The notes below the pieces were generated by a model. The model made no database searches and was not told where the DNA came from. It saw only the letters and a list, made by a program, of their open reading frames with translations. Below are positions 23,900 to 36,982 of a DNA stretch of 64,000 nt, in pieces. The DNA comes from Primula veris. Taxonomy: Eukaryota > Streptophyta > Magnoliopsida > Ericales > Primulaceae. The stretch is taken from assembly GCA_963682055.1 (NCBI GenBank), contig OY821742.1, positions 13,423,752-13,487,751 on the forward strand. The letters are read 5' to 3'. The first letter of the stretch is position 1, and every line of letters starts with the position of its first letter. A program made the position numbers and the translations under genes.

Positions 23900-26800
23900 C
23901 TATACTTTATCTCTAATAAATTGACAATCTATTTCTACATGCTTAGTGCGCTCATGGTTTACAAGATTAGCTGCTAAAGCGACAGCTGCATTACTATCAC
24001 TGTACAATAAAACATTTTCATTATGCACCACTAAAAAGTCTTTTAACAACTGAACTAACCAAACCATTTCACAACTAGCATGTACCATGATGGCTCCAAA
24101 TTCTACTTCTGCATAACTACGAGATATTGTTGCTCGCTTCTTACTTTTTCAATAAATCAAAAAATCACCCAAGTAAGTACAATAATCAGTAACAGATCTT
24201 CTAGTAACTATACAGGATGCCCAATTTGCATTACAAAACCACTTCAAAACTAGATTATTCTGAGAAGAAAAGAATAAAACTTGAGCAAGGCTAATTTTAA
24301 TATATCTAAGTACTCCTAGAGCAACAATATTATAGTGGTTAACACAAGGTGCACTAATAAACTGGCTCAAAGTGTTCCCCACATAAGCTATATCAGGGCT
24401 GGTGATAGTCAGATAAAGTAATCTCCCTATCAACCTCTTGTATTCCCTCATATTGACAAGTAATTCGCAATCATTTTTGGCAAGTTTAAGATTAGTTTCC
24501 ATTGGGAAACTAACTGGTTTACAACCCAAATGCCATGTATCTTCAAAAAGTTCTAAAGCATACTTTCTTTGGCATAGGTAAATACATATATCTGATCTAG
24601 CTATTTATAGACCCAGGAAATACTTCAATTGTCCCAACTCTTTAATTTTGAAACTTTTATTAAGGAACATATTCACATCATTTATCAATTTTAAAGATCC
24701 ACTAGCCAAGATAATATCATCCACATACACCAAGAGAATAACATAATGTGACTCTTGACTGTATGTGAACAAATAAGTGCGAGCATAGGACTGCTGAAAA
24801 CCAAAACCCACTAGAGCACTAGAAAGCTTGCTAAACCACTCTATACTTGCTTGTTTGAGCCCATAAAGAGAGTTATGTAGTTTACAAACCTTTTTAGTAT
24901 CTTTTTGTATATAACTAGGGGTGCATACATATACACTTCCTCTTATAAATCACAATGATGGAATGCATTGTTTACATACAACTGTTCTAGTTGTCAACCC
25001 TTTGCTGCAGCTAATGCTAACAAGCATCTAACACTAGTAAGCTTCGCTACAGGGCTAAAAGTTGCATCAAAATCAACTTCTTCTAACTGTGTGTAACCTT
25101 TACCCACCAATCTTCCTTTAAATCTTTCTATAGTGCCTTCTGCTCTATGTTTTATCTTGTAAACCCACTTACAACCTATAGGTCTTTTCCATTTAGGTAA
25201 ATCAACCGAACACCATGTCTCATTGTCTTCTAGACCTTAATTTCTAAATTCATAGCAACCATCCATTGAGGATTTTGAGCAGCAATTGTAAAAGAAGAAG
25301 ACTCTATTTGAGAAGAAATAGCACCACAAAAGTTCTTATAAGGAGTAGAAAATTTGTGATAAGAAAGATAGTTGTGGATGTCATAAGGGTGAGATTGTGC
25401 ATTCACACCACTAATAGCAGCACAATGATAGTCTCTCAACCAGCTAGGCTTAGTTCAAGCTCTATTGTTTAAGGGCATGTCATGTACCATTTGCACTTCT
25501 GTTTTCTCATAAACAACATGTTCTGAATTAGATTCACTAGAAAAGGACATCACTCTCATTGATATGGGGATAAAGTGGTGATGGAATATCAGTATTCCCA
25601 ATATTCTCAATATTATCAGGTCCAACATTCTCAACATCCATAGACATAAAAACTTCACGAGTACTTAAATCCATTAATTTATATCGTTTAGTAGCATAGG
25701 CATAACCTAGAAACACACATTTTCAGGCCCTTGTATCAAATTTATTCCTACCTCTAGACAAAGTAGAAGCATAAGCCAAACAAGCAAACACTCCAAGGTG
25801 TTGATAAGAAGGTTGTCTATGAAAAAGTACCTAAAAAGGAGACTGTTCATTCAACAATGTAGAAGAAAGTCTATTTATTAGATAAGTTGTTGTCTATACA
25901 CAATCACCCCAAAAAGTTAATGGTAACTGTGACTACAAACGTAATCCTCTAGCCATATTCAACAAATGTTTATGTATCCTTTCCACTATGCCATTTTGTT
26001 GTGGAGGGTCTACACAACTCATTTGATGTATGATTCCTTTATTATTATAGAATGAAAGCATTATGAACTCCATACCATTATCTGTTCTAATGATCTTCAC
26101 TTTCTTATCAAACTGGGTATTAACCATTTTCACAAAACTAATAACAAGATAATTGGTTTCAGATTAATTTTTCATAAGAAAAATCCATGTACATCTTGAG
26201 AAATCATCCACAACCGTCAGAAAATATGAATAAGCAGCATCATTGTTTTACAATAGGGTTCACATATATCCATGTGAACCATTTCAAACACACCAGTAGC
26301 TTTAATGCTGCTTAAAAAGAAACTATTCCTATGTTGCTTAGACAAATGGCGTATTTCACAATGTTTCTCGTAAGCTACTGTATTTACACATGTATCTTTA
26401 CTACACAAAAGAGACATTACTTGAAAATGAACATGTCCTAGTCTTTGATGCCATGGTGAAGAAGCCATGGCAGGTGCTGCAAATGTAGTGCCCTTATTAT
26501 TATGTACAAGTACATCAATCTCTAGAATATGGAGCCCATTAATTTGTTTCACCATCCCAATCATTTTCCAAGAAGTTAGGTCCTGGATAGCACAATAAGT
26601 AGCATAAAACATTAGACAACAGTGGAGATTACTACTCAACTTACTAGCTGAGATTAAGTTGAACCCAAAACTAGGTACACATAGTACATTTCCTAATTCC
26701 AATCAAACTTAACTGTTCCAATATGTGTAACAGCAGCAGCATTTCCATTAGACAGCAAAACTAAAGATTTCAAACTTCTTGTTATAGTAGTCATATAAGA

Positions 26801-27800
26801 AATGGATTAAACCATAAGTTAATTAGCACATGTGTCTACTAACCATTTAGAGCTAGAAGACTTATATTCAAAAGTAGCATTTAATGATATACAATGATTA
26901 GAGCTTTTACCAACCACACCAGTGTGAGATTAGAGCAAACATGTGAGTCATTTCTAATAGTGCTCAGAGTTGCTTGTGACTATAGCATTTTGCACAAATG
27001 TTGAAATTGCCCTTCAGTAATAGGCATTTCTTCATTAGTACACACTTGATTAGCAACAACATATCATGGCCCACCATTTTTAGACTTCCATATTGGTGGA
27101 TAACCATGTAATTTCCAACATTTTTCATTAGTGTGCCTTGTTCTACCACAGTAAGTACACTTCAGAAAACTCTTTTAAGCATTATTATAACCAGCAGCAT
27201 TGGCATTAGTGGTAAAAGCAGCTAGGGCAACATTCTCATTATATAATTTTCCCACATTTTCTATGATCCTTTGCTTTTCTTCTTGCATAATCAAGTGATA
27301 TATTTCATTGACAAGAGCTACAGCATCATTAGTATCTGCCCTCTAACAGCAACAAAAGTCTTATTTAACCCCATCAAAAACAACATTCTGAACAATTTAT
27401 TCTCCATTTCATATATCCTTTCAACGAATTTACACTCACATCCAGCAACTATCTTTTGCTCCCTTGATTCAAAGAATGTAAATCTTGTTAAAATTCTAAA
27501 CTTATTTCCTTGTGCAAATCTAGTTTCTAACAAGGACCAAATTTAGCAGCAGTTTCAGTGTATAGGATATATTGACCAATTTCTGGGGACACTGAATTAA
27601 TAATCCAAGAATCTACAATTAAATTGGATCTTGTCCAAAGTTGATACAAATGATCAATAACACTGTTAGGGCATTTTAGAGACCCATTAACAAAACCTAG
27701 TTTATATTTGGCTCCAAGTACGATTTACATACCCCTTTTTCATGTATGATAATTTGTACCATTTAGCATATGGCTCACTAGTGCTACACTATTTGTATCT
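23900..27800 (-). pseudogene. gag-pol of the small copia element, decayed
   Basis: Minus-strand order is gag, zinc knuckle (C-TY-C-GRTR-H-TNEK-C, near 27160-27110), integrase (fragment with the DNGMEF and [10 protein letters not shown] motifs, 26133-25933), reverse transcriptase (LLVYVDDIILASG, 24811-24605; then 24529-24149) and RNase H ending near 23900 with HERTKHVEIDCQFIRDK. Each domain sits in a separate short frame broken by stops and shifts. Gag begins almost at the LTR edge, which points to a deletion of the leader. Confidence 0.85.
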
Positions 27801-27808
27801 ACAGGTCC

Positions 27809-28086
27809 GGTAAATTCTCAATTCGTACTCAAAATCTAGAGAGAGAAAACGATAAATTAGAATAAAATCAAATATTTTCATTAATTGGTAAAAATGAGTT
27901 ACATGCTTATATATAACTGTTTGTAACTAACTGTCAGCTCATCACAGCTAACAACCACTCACATAGTTTCTCATTATTATAGAATCAATACACTGACAAC
28001 AGAAAGTAACAGATAAACTCCAAACTAATTACAGTTTGACCTATAACAATATGAAAACATGACATTTAACCCCAGCATTCTCAACC
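27809..28086 (-). repeat. 5' LTR of small copia element, end eroded
   Basis: Aligns with 23470-23748 but lacks the final bases on the minus strand, and the expected CA end is missing. The other end reads TCAACC where the partner LTR has TCAACA. Confidence 0.83.
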
Positions 28087-28091
28087 CGACT

Positions 28092-29758
28092 TAAGATGAA
28101 TTTCTCAGAGAAATATTTCATGTTGCTCTTTAACTTGGATATACACACACAAATGAAATATGCATATGTGTTCGTACAATTAAACTGAACTTTCTCCAAA
28201 CGAACTTATTCAGTCTGATCTTTAATTGAAAAGTTGGATTTTATTCAACTCAAACAAATTCAATTCTAAAGCCACCATTTTGATGGGAGTCAATTCTAGC
28301 ATGACGATAGTTGGGTGTGATGGTGGCACAGGTTGGACGAAGGATTTACGCAAGGATTGAGCTGAGACAGAAAAAATTTGTTTATAATTAGTTGAGTTAT
28401 ACTAAAGTCTAAGACTTTGGCAATATTGTTTTAAAGTTTGATCAAGAGATTGAAATGCTTATTATTTTAAGGGAAAATTTATGTTTAGTACGATGCTATC
28501 ATTTTAATATTGGAAAACACAAAACTATGTTTCATATTTAAAATTAGATACATTTTAATTTAGAAAGTACAAAAATAACCCTTCTCTTAAATCTCTCCAT
28601 ATTATCTTTCCTCCATAAATATTGAGCATTTCAAATTCGAACGAACTATTACTCCATTTTTTTAAAGATCAAAAGACAAGAATATTCCAAAAAGTTTAAA
28701 AAATAGAAAACATATAAAAAAGATAATGACTTATAAAGAAAAGTTTAGAGAAAATTTTGAGATTTATAAATAAAACATATAGGATCATATAGAATCAAAC
28801 AAACAAATAAAAAATCAAGAACAGTGATAAGTGAGAATCGTATAGCATCAATGAAAAAAATATTAGATCACTTTAGAGCAACATATAACATTATAAAGAA
28901 TCAAACAAACAAATAAAAAAATTAAAAACAATGATAATCGAGAATCGTATACCATATGGAAAAAAAGCAACATATAGCATAATAGAGAATTAAACAAACA
29001 AATAAAAAATAAAGAACACTGATAAGTGAGTATCGTATAACATTAATGGAAAAAATATTAGAGTATTATAGCGCAACATATAACATCATAGTGAATTAAA
29101 CAAACAAATAAAAAATCAAGAAAAATGAAAAGTGGGTATCATATAGTATCAATGGAAAAAATATAAGAGTATTTTAGAGCAGCATATAGTATAAAACGAA
29201 TAAAACTTGATAATTTTTACCGGAAAAATAAATAAAAAAAAAAAAACAAACACGCAAGACACTAAAAAGTACAATAAAACTAGAAACGTTGTAATAAAAC
29301 ATAGAGCAACATAAAATATCAATGATGGAGATAAAAAAAAAAAAAGCATCATGGAGCATCAAACGTTAGAAACGGGAAATAATATAGATAATGACGGATG
29401 ATCAACTTTAAAAACATCGTATAGTATCAATGAAAAAAATATTAAAGCATTTTATAGTAACATATAGTATAAGGTGAGTAAAAATAACAACATTAAAGAA
29501 AATAAATATTAACGAAGAATCAAATTAGGAAAAGAAATATAAATAAAATATATTATATAGTATTCAGAGAACAAAAAGGAGGAGAGGGAGAATGAAATTT
29601 ACGCTGGAAAGGTTAGAGTGACAGAGATATGTGGAATGCAGAGGAGAAAGATGAGTAATAATTTAAAATATTGCTAAAAGTTAGGAGTTAGTTAACTGGG
29701 AGAGGGATGAAGGTTTCTTAAAGGGTATATTTGGTATTAAAATGGAGCATCTTACTTA
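28092..29758. other. AT-rich intergenic DNA with a tandem array
   Basis: No gene is seen. The array at about 28790-29200 is annotated separately, and related pieces recur to about 29470. Minus-strand ORFs here are phenylalanine-rich translations of A-rich DNA. Confidence 0.6.
28790..29200. repeat. tandem repeat of about 105-bp units
   Basis: Four diverged units each contain an AAACAAACAAATAAAAAAT core followed by a GATAAGTGAG and TATAGCATCAATGG stretch. Cores start near 28799, 28903, 28992 and 29096. One unit is about 15 bp shorter. A further partial unit lies at 29415-29470. Confidence 0.75.
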
Positions 29759-30234
29759 GGATCCGTTTATTATCAGGTTTTTCAGTCAAAAAGCTACTTT
29801 CATAAATCAATAGAAAAAAAAGCTTGTTTTTCAAAATATACATGAGTGTTTGGTAAAATTTAAAAAAAAAACTAACTTTTAACATATTGATTTTTGACAT
29901 TAGCTAATAACTTTTTGCTTTTTCAATCAAAATAATTTAATAAGACATTTTTTTGATAAATTTTCATAATATCATATTTAAACGAGTAAGTAACACGTCA
30001 AATATACGAATAAAATTTTAGTTGAGACAAGATCAATATTTATTTAAACTCTTAAAATAGTGGCGATAAAGCTACCAAAATCTCCTAAATATGTGTCTTT
30101 TTTTCTTTTAGCTTTTCTAATTATATTTCACTAAAATCTAGATTTTTAAAAGCTAAAAAAAACAGTGATACCAAACGCATTTGGCTTTTTAAAATCAAAA
30201 AGCTAACAAAAAAAAGTTGATGCCAAACCTGCAC
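29759..30234. mobile_element. Harbinger/Tourist-type MITE
   Basis: Diverged inverted ends (GGATCCGTTTATTATCA and, inverted, GTGCAGGTTTGGCATCA) are flanked by TTA at 29756-29758 and TAA at 30235-30237. Interior copies of AAAAGCT occur in both orientations. No ORF. The match of the ends is loose, so the class is tentative. Confidence 0.4.
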
Positions 30235-30237
30235 TAA

Positions 30238-30660
30238 ATATGTATAAAGATTTTTATTTTGTTTTTTTACTAAATAAAATACTAGAAACGTACTAAATGA
30301 TAGTTTTTCTTTATTCTAAATCAGTCAATAAAATAAAGACTCTTTTACTATGTTGATTTATATTTTTTTAGGATTATCTAAATATTTATGTTGATTTAAT
30401 AGTAACACTATAAAAGGTAGAACAATTTCCTTCTTATTTTTCACTAAATTGAAAACTGGTAATAAACCCCTTAGGTTTGATAAAAGTTTTACCAGTAGAA
30501 GCTTTCTACAGCAATAACATCGTAACCGTGAGAAAATATTCTTATAAAGAGTTTATTACTAAGTACAGATTGATATATAAAAAAATATTTAAATAAATAT
30601 TTCGCATAATAAAAGTTATATGTGTACCTAATTTAACTAATTAGCATAAATATTCAAGAG

Positions 30661-30706
<46 letters not shown>

Positions 30707-32144
30707 CAAGTCAAACAAATAAATTCAAAAGAGTTGTAAAGTCACGAAACTAGCATATTCATAAATTTAAGAAAATTTAACTAAGTACATATAAATTTGG
30801 AAAATTAAGTACATGTATTTAAAAAGGTGAAAAATCATCTAAAAGTTTATCTAAAACTTTTTTTTACATGTATAAATATTATGTATAATTTTACACGTAT
30901 TTTAAATCGTTTTAACTTTAATGTAAGTATATATATATAATTTTACACCTTTATGTAATTTATTCTTATATGAAGACAAATTTGTTAAGGCGATACCATA
31001 AAAAATCATGCAATATTACAATATGTAGGCTATTTTTATTTTGAACTGGATCGAATTGGAATTGAACAGTTTTAATCTTATAGGTGTTTATTTCTACATA
31101 GAGTATAAGTATATTGAGGTTCTGCTCTCTCTCCAAAATGTGTATTAATATGAACTAGTAAGAGTGCTTTTTTGGAACAGTTAACTTATTTGACTGTTTA
31201 TAAAACAGTCAGTTTAACTACCGTTAGATTAAAAAATAGATGGTTAGATAATATTTTTCAATAACTAATTTATTTTTTCTATTTTCAACAAATTAGAATT
31301 TGATAAATTAAAAATAAATTGTACAACATACTAAAAATATAAATAAAAATATAGAACCTTAGGGAGGTCTAAGCTAAACTTAAATATTAATCCAAATTTA
31401 TTTATTTTTATGGATTTGATATTTTTTTATGCTAACAGCTTGTGAACCAGTCATACGATTGTTTCGTACTAATTCCCAATTAGGAACCGGTATTTTTCAA
31501 AAGATTACTTATGTTGTTACCAACTTACGGTGGAAGAAATTCCAATTTTGGAATTGACCAAAAATGACACTCTTTTCAACACTTGGTCCAAATCCATATA
31601 AACCGCGTATTACTAGTAAACAGAGAAAATACGGCAAGTTCAAAGTCTTTGATTCCCAACAACAAACAATTTCTTCTCAAACTCAGCACCAAGACCCGGA
31701 CTTTTATTTCCATTATATATTTTTTCATTTACATAAATATATGCATTTATATACATATACCATTTCTCTTTCCCTCTCTTTGGGTTTTTGTTTTGTACAA
31801 TTTTCTATTTCAGTTAAACTTGTTTGTTCTCACACTACAAATATTCTTGTTCAATCAGAATTAGATTATAAAACCCATATCTCCCCCATATCTTTAAATT
31901 TTCGAGAATTGATTTTACTCAATTTTCTTAAAAAAATTAAGAACTAGAATTCTTTGAAAAACCATTTCAAGCTTTTACCTAGAACTCGATCAAAGGCTTG
32001 AACTTTCTCAGTTTCTTTTACTAAATTCAAAAAAGCCTTAGTCTAAATTCTTATTCAACTTGAGCTTGATTTTCAAACCCACCAATCTTTTTCAAGAAAA
32101 CTCAATAAAACAGCTAATTTTACCAAATATTTGTTTAGAAAAAA
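30238..32144. other. AT-rich upstream region of the aspartic protease gene
   Basis: Contains a (TA)n microsatellite at 30666-30705. A possible TATA box (CCATATAAACC, near 31594-31604) lies about 545 bp before the protease ATG, and another AT-rich box lies near 31710. Which one is used cannot be told. The stretch from about 31700 to the ATG is pyrimidine-rich in places and may be a long leader. Confidence 0.4.
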
Positions 32145-33653
32145 ATGAAGAAAACAGAGCTCAAGCTCTTCTTTATCATATTAGTATCATTTTGCCTTTT
32201 GAATGTCTATCTATTTCATCTGGGCATCCTCGAATCGCCACGTTACTCCGACTATGCGCCAAAATTACCCGAAAACCCTATTCTTAACAATCTTAATATC
32301 GATAATTCCTTAAAACTCAACCTAAATCACCGTTCTGTCGGCCCAGAAACATCCATGTTGGAGTCAAAAACCCGAGACTTGGTCCGAATACAAACCCTCC
32401 ACAAGAGAATCACCGAAAAAAAGAACCAAAACGCTGTTTCAAGGCTCAAGAAAGACGAAAAAATGAGTATCTTGCTTCCTTCTTCGCTGCCCGTGTTTTC
32501 CGGTCAGCTAACCGCTACCCTTGAGTCAGGTGTTAGTCTCGGGTCTGGCGAATATTTCATCGATGTTTTCATTGGTACGCCACCTAAACACTTTTCCTTA
32601 ATTTTAGATACCGGTAGTGATTTAAATTGGATACAATGTGAGCCTTGTTATGATTGTTTTGAGCAAAATGGTCCTCATTATAACCCAAATGACTCATCAT
32701 CATATGTAAACATAAGTTGTAATGACCCTAGGTGTGACTTGGTTTCTTCACCTAACCCTCCACTTCCTTGTAAATTTGACAACCAAACATGCCCTTACTA
32801 CTATTGGTATGGTGATAGCTCGAACACGACTGGTGATTTTGCCCACGAGACGTTCACGGTTAATTTAACCACACCTGACGGGGGACTAAATTTTCGAAAA
32901 ATTGAAGATGTTATGTTTGGATGTGGGCATTGGAATAGGGGACTTTTCCATGGGGCCTCAGGTTTATTAGGGCTCGGGAGAGGACCTTTATCGTTTTCTT
33001 CACAAATACAATCTGTATACGGTCACTCGTTCTCGTATTGTCTTGTGGATCGAAATAGTAACTCGAGCGTTAGTAGCAAGTTGATTTTAGGTGAGGATAA
33101 GGGGTTGTTAAGCCACCCGAAGTTGAATTACACCTCGTTGGCTAGCGGAAATGACCGTTCGATAGATACATTTTATTACGTAGAAATAAAATCCGTCATG
33201 GTAGGGGGCGAAACTGTAGATTTACCTGCAGAGGTTTGGGATTTGTCGAATGAGGGGTGTGGCGGTACAATTATAGATTCCGGTACTACTTTAAGTTACT
33301 TTGCGGATCCGGCTTACGAGGCTATTAAGGAGGCTTTTGTTGACAAGATTAAGGGTTATCCAGCTGTAGATGATTTCCCCATTTTAAGCCCTTGCTATAA
33401 TGTCTCGGGTGTCAAGAACTTGGATTTGCCATCATTCTCGATACTATTTGATGATGGGGCGGTTTGGGATTTTCCAGTTGAAAACTATTTTATCAAGATT
33501 GAACCCGAAGATGTTGTATGTTTGGCAATGATGCAAACACCTCGTTCGGCTATGTCGATTATTGGGAACTATCAACAGCAAAATTTCCATATATTGTACG
33601 ATACGAAGTACTCGAGGATCGGGTTTGCACCAATGAAGTGTGCCGAAGTATAA
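32145..33653 (+). CDS. nepenthesin-type (A1) aspartic protease, intronless
   Basis: 502 residues in a single exon. The N-terminus has a hydrophobic segment (about residues 8-27) that could be a signal peptide or membrane anchor, then a basic linker that is probably the prosegment. The protease fold starts near GSGEYFIDVFIGTPP. The two catalytic aspartates are in DTGS (155-158) and DSGT (378-381). The insert between the first Asp and the flap region is rich in cysteine (CEPCYDC, CNDPRC, CPYYYWYGD), as in plant nepenthesin-like enzymes. It also has MFGCGHWNRGLF and SIIGNYQQQNFHILYD, which match my recollection of the Arabidopsis At3g59080/At2g42980 group. The ATG was chosen because the hydrophobic segment follows directly. 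The gene appears intact; its substrate is unknown. Confidence 0.93.
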   Translation: MKKTELKLFFIILVSFCLLNVYLFHLGILESPRYSDYAPKLPENPILNNLNIDNSLKLNLNHRSVGPETSMLESKTRDLVRIQTLHKRITEKKNQNAVSRLKKDEKMSILLPSSLPVFSGQLTATLESGVSLGSGEYFIDVFIGTPPKHFSLILDTGSDLNWIQCEPCYDCFEQNGPHYNPNDSSSYVNISCNDPRCDLVSSPNPPLPCKFDNQTCPYYYWYGDSSNTTGDFAHETFTVNLTTPDGGLNFRKIEDVMFGCGHWNRGLFHGASGLLGLGRGPLSFSSQIQSVYGHSFSYCLVDRNSNSSVSSKLILGEDKGLLSHPKLNYTSLASGNDRSIDTFYYVEIKSVMVGGETVDLPAEVWDLSNEGCGGTIIDSGTTLSYFADPAYEAIKEAFVDKIKGYPAVDDFPILSPCYNVSGVKNLDLPSFSILFDDGAVWDFPVENYFIKIEPEDVVCLAMMQTPRSAMSIIGNYQQQNFHILYDTKYSRIGFAPMKCAEV

Positions 33654-34872
33654 CATTTTATCAAGAAAATTTTGATAGGTGGAATGGCGGTAAATAGTAT
33701 ACATTTGGGAATATTGAGGAAAGTTGTTTTTCATTTTTATTTTTCCTAATCTTTCATTAGCAAAAGCTAATAACATGCAAGACAGAACCTGTATTCTTTT
33801 TCTAATCCATTTTTTATCAGGTGAGTATATAAACAAATTTATATGATTCCTACAAAACCAATATAAATAAAAAGATCACAGATTAAGGACTTTGTTATTT
33901 ATTAATGTAATGTATTCATAATTAATAGGAGTAGTTCAGTCTTTTTTTTCTCTTCCTGAAAATGCATGATATACAAATTCCTAAATTTATCAAAATAATT
34001 CTTGCATAATGATGTTTCATTCAGTTTTGGCAGTTTTGGGAATCGTTATTTATTTTATTTTTTTAATGATTTGGCTTGTAGGGCTCTGCATTTGGACATA
34101 AATAAGCTAATGGAATAATGGAAGACTATAGTGGTCGTTTTTGACTACTTTTGTTCTTTCTTATGACTTGTTCCCATTTTCTGCCGGCTTTAGTGCTCAA
34201 AATAATATTTATCAGCCGTTTAACAGAATATCATTAGAGAAATTGATAATCATGTCACGGAAGTATAATAGTGTTTGGTAAATGGCTTCTAATTTTTTCA
34301 TATACATAAGAATACCAATTCGTCTAACTGTATACGGCCTACACGTCTAAATATTTTGCAAATTCTTGTTTTCCACTTTATGATATCAAATTACAAGTCG
34401 CTCAAGGTGTGCTTGGATACAGGGGTTGTTATTTGTTCAGTACTTATAGATTCTCAAGGCTAACATAGCGCATCAAAAATAATACCCACAAAGAATAATG
34501 ATATGCAAATATTTTGTTAATTGGTGAGACAAAACCAAGTAATGATTATTATGTTATAAAATTGGAAGTTTAATTATAATGAGAAACTTACAAAATCTGA
34601 AGTACGAAGGTACGTTGCGGAAAATTAAAATGAATGAAAATGAACGATTTGAAAGATAATAGGATAGCAGTGTAGATGACATTATTTACAAAAAAAAAAA
34701 AGTCTAGTAGATCTTGGAAAAAAGTCTAGATCTTGGAAAAAAAGTCTAGATGACATAATTTATTTTAAACCAAACAAGTACTCTTACTTGGAAAAATTAT
34801 TAGTTTTTTTTTTCCTTTTCTTAATTAGACGCTAAATCTTCATATACGAGTTTCCAGGTGTATAATATATAT

Positions 34873-34903
<31 letters not shown>

Positions 34904-36429
34904 CAAGTATGCATAAAAGGTTCTTCTATCGGAACGTTTCATTTAAATTTTAGGCCTTAAAACTTTCAGAGTCATGAGCAAATAAAAAACTCTCAAAGTC
35001 CAGGTATGAAATAGTTGAGGAGTCACGTGTATACATAATTTTCGAAAAAAAGGTCATGTTTTGCACACTGTTGAAAGTTGGAACAACACAACTATTCCAG
35101 TGTTTGGAATCCAAGTCATCAAAAAATGTAATCCTTTTTTCTTTCATATCCTTGAATTTGTCATTTTTTACTGGTACATTGAAAATTTAAACGTGTTCTA
35201 GTATTCCAATAAAACTTGTTCTTTTACTTGCACATGTTATATAAATATTTTCCCCTGCAATTGATCGACTTCTTGCACCCTCAAATTTAGAGAATTTGTT
35301 AAAACAACTCGTGACGGAATTACAGGGATCGTTTGTTTAATTGGTCATATTAGCTATATATTTTGATGTTTTTTTATATGACACCTGGCCTACTTTTTTT
35401 TTTTGCAAAAAACATTGATGGCTTTAATTGTATATTCTATAGTCAGCTAAGTGACGATATTACAAAATGGAGTTTATATTACTCCATGTGGTACGTTTCA
35501 ATGAGAATACATCGCTTAATTACGACTTAACGCATATCATCTTACTGTGTCTTCATCTAACATTAGATATTGTTTTATATAAACATTTTTATCTATATAT
35601 ATACTTCCGTAATAGGTATGAAAACTTGGAAAATATAGGAGGCCCGTAAGATACCATTGAATTTTCTTATAAAATTTTAGTACCTTAAATTTTATTTTAT
35701 TTTAGATAAGGTGTAAAAAATAAAAAAATAATGCTCCTTGTAACTCACAACTCATAAATAATTCCAAATGAAAACACAATACATGCTCTTAAAATTAAGG
35801 TGGAATTCTCTATACACATCTCTCAAACCAACTTATATTTCTTTTATATATCTCAAAAAATTCACATTCTCCTTACGTAACACTTTTTAATTATTATATT
35901 TATTTACCAAAACGTCATTATACAACCAAAACATAATACACATGTTTTATCTCTCTAGAAACCCAAAAAAATAGTTTTAAATTACAAGAAAAATTTATAA
36001 AACCGAAAAATTTACAAAAATTGGAAAAAAAAATCACAAAAAGTTATAAAAAATTGAAAATTCATTAAAAATTATAAAAACACACAAAAAAAAATATTTT
36101 TATAAAAAAAATATCAAAAAATTATAAAAAACGAAAACAAAATCACAAAAAAAAAAAAATGTATCTTTGCAAAAAAAAATGTATATTTGCAAAAAAATCA
36201 AGAAAATTGTAATTATTAAAAAAAAAAGTCAAATAAAATGAAAAAAATCACAAAAATTTATTTTTCTAAAAAAATTCACAAAAAAAAAAATTAAAAAAGG
36301 ATAAAAATCACAAAAAGAATGTATTTCTATAAAAAAAACATTTTTTTTAAAATACACAAAAAATTATAAAAATGGAAAAAAAAAACAAAAATGGAAAAAA
36401 AATCATTAAAAAATCGAATCATATCCACT
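33654..36429. other. downstream and AT-rich intergenic DNA
   Basis: AATAAA at 33866-33871, about 210 bp after the protease stop, is a plausible poly(A) signal. Further on is a 29-base A run (34873-34901). A very A-rich, low-complexity stretch runs from about 35990 to 36415, built of AAAAAT and CACAAAAA words. No gene is recognised. Confidence 0.55.
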
Positions 36430-36840
36430 TTCAGCTGAACTACATGCATTATATGCAATTCCGACTGAACAATATACACTTTTGACTGAACTAGATGCCC
36501 TTTTAGCTGAACTAGATGCACTTTCAGTTGTACGAGATGCACTTTCAGCTGCACTAGATGTACTTTCAGCTCAACTGCATGCACTTTTATTGAACCAGAT
36601 GCACTTTCAACTGACAAGACCGAACTAGATGTACTTTTATCTGAACTAAATACACTTTAAGTTGAATCACATGCCCTTTCAGCTGAACCACATACACTTT
36701 CAGCTGAATAGGATGCACTATAGCTAAAAATGCATCTAGTTCAGCAAAAAGTGCAAGTGGTTCAGTTGAAAGTGCATCTAGTTCAGTCGAAATGACATCT
36801 AGTTCGGTTAAAAGTGTATTTAGTTCAGTCGAAATTTCAT
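36430..36840. repeat. head-to-head 21-bp minisatellite
   Basis: About 13 diverged 21-bp units of the type GAACTAGATGCACTTTCAG run from 36430 to about 36722. At about 36722-36727 the array flips, and about five units of the reverse complement (AGTGCATCTAGTTCAG) follow to 36840. The whole is therefore an imperfect palindrome able to fold back. The minus-strand ORF across it only repeats VHLVQLK and is not a gene. Confidence 0.8.
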
Positions 36841-36911
36841 AATGTTTGACATAAAAATAATATAATTCATCACAAATTGCATATATTTTACTTTAATATT
36901 AAAAAAAAATT

Positions 36912-36982
36912 GGATGAATTCGAACCAACAAACTTTTGAATCTCAGTGTTGGTCCAAGGGCTCTTACCATTTTGAGCTTACG
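36912..36982 (-). pseudogene. tRNA-like relic
   Basis: On the minus strand an A-box-like ATGGTAAGAGC (36970-36960) is followed, about 35-45 bp on, by a B-box-like GGTTCGAATTC (36926-36916). The anticodon arm and acceptor stem do not pair well. A tRNA-derived relic or SINE head fits; it is not a working tRNA gene. Confidence 0.45.

Larger units (their letters stand above)
23470..28086 (-). mobile_element. small Ty1-copia retrotransposon, decayed
   Basis: LTRs of about 279 bp (23470-23748 and about 27809-28086) flank a minus-strand gag-pol region. The 5-bp duplication CGACT lies at 23465-23469 and 28087-28091. A polypurine tract (minus CTTGAGGGGGCA) adjoins the 3' LTR at 23749-23760. Length and motifs suggest the Ale/Retrofit group of small copia elements. 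The 5' LTR has lost its last bases and no priming site follows it, so the copy could not be reverse transcribed. Confidence 0.88.

Noticed and set aside
31564..31947. 127-codon ORF upstream of the aspartic protease
   Set aside because: It lies in the probable leader, overlaps another frame of similar length and shows no motif; an upstream ORF effect cannot be argued from sequence alone.
36327..36617. Minus-strand ORF with repeated VHLVQLK heptads, coiled-coil-like
   Set aside because: It is the translation of a 21-bp minisatellite; no start context, no conserved domain.
36912..36982. Functional tRNA gene
   Set aside because: A and B boxes are present but the acceptor and anticodon stems do not pair; annotated as a relic only.
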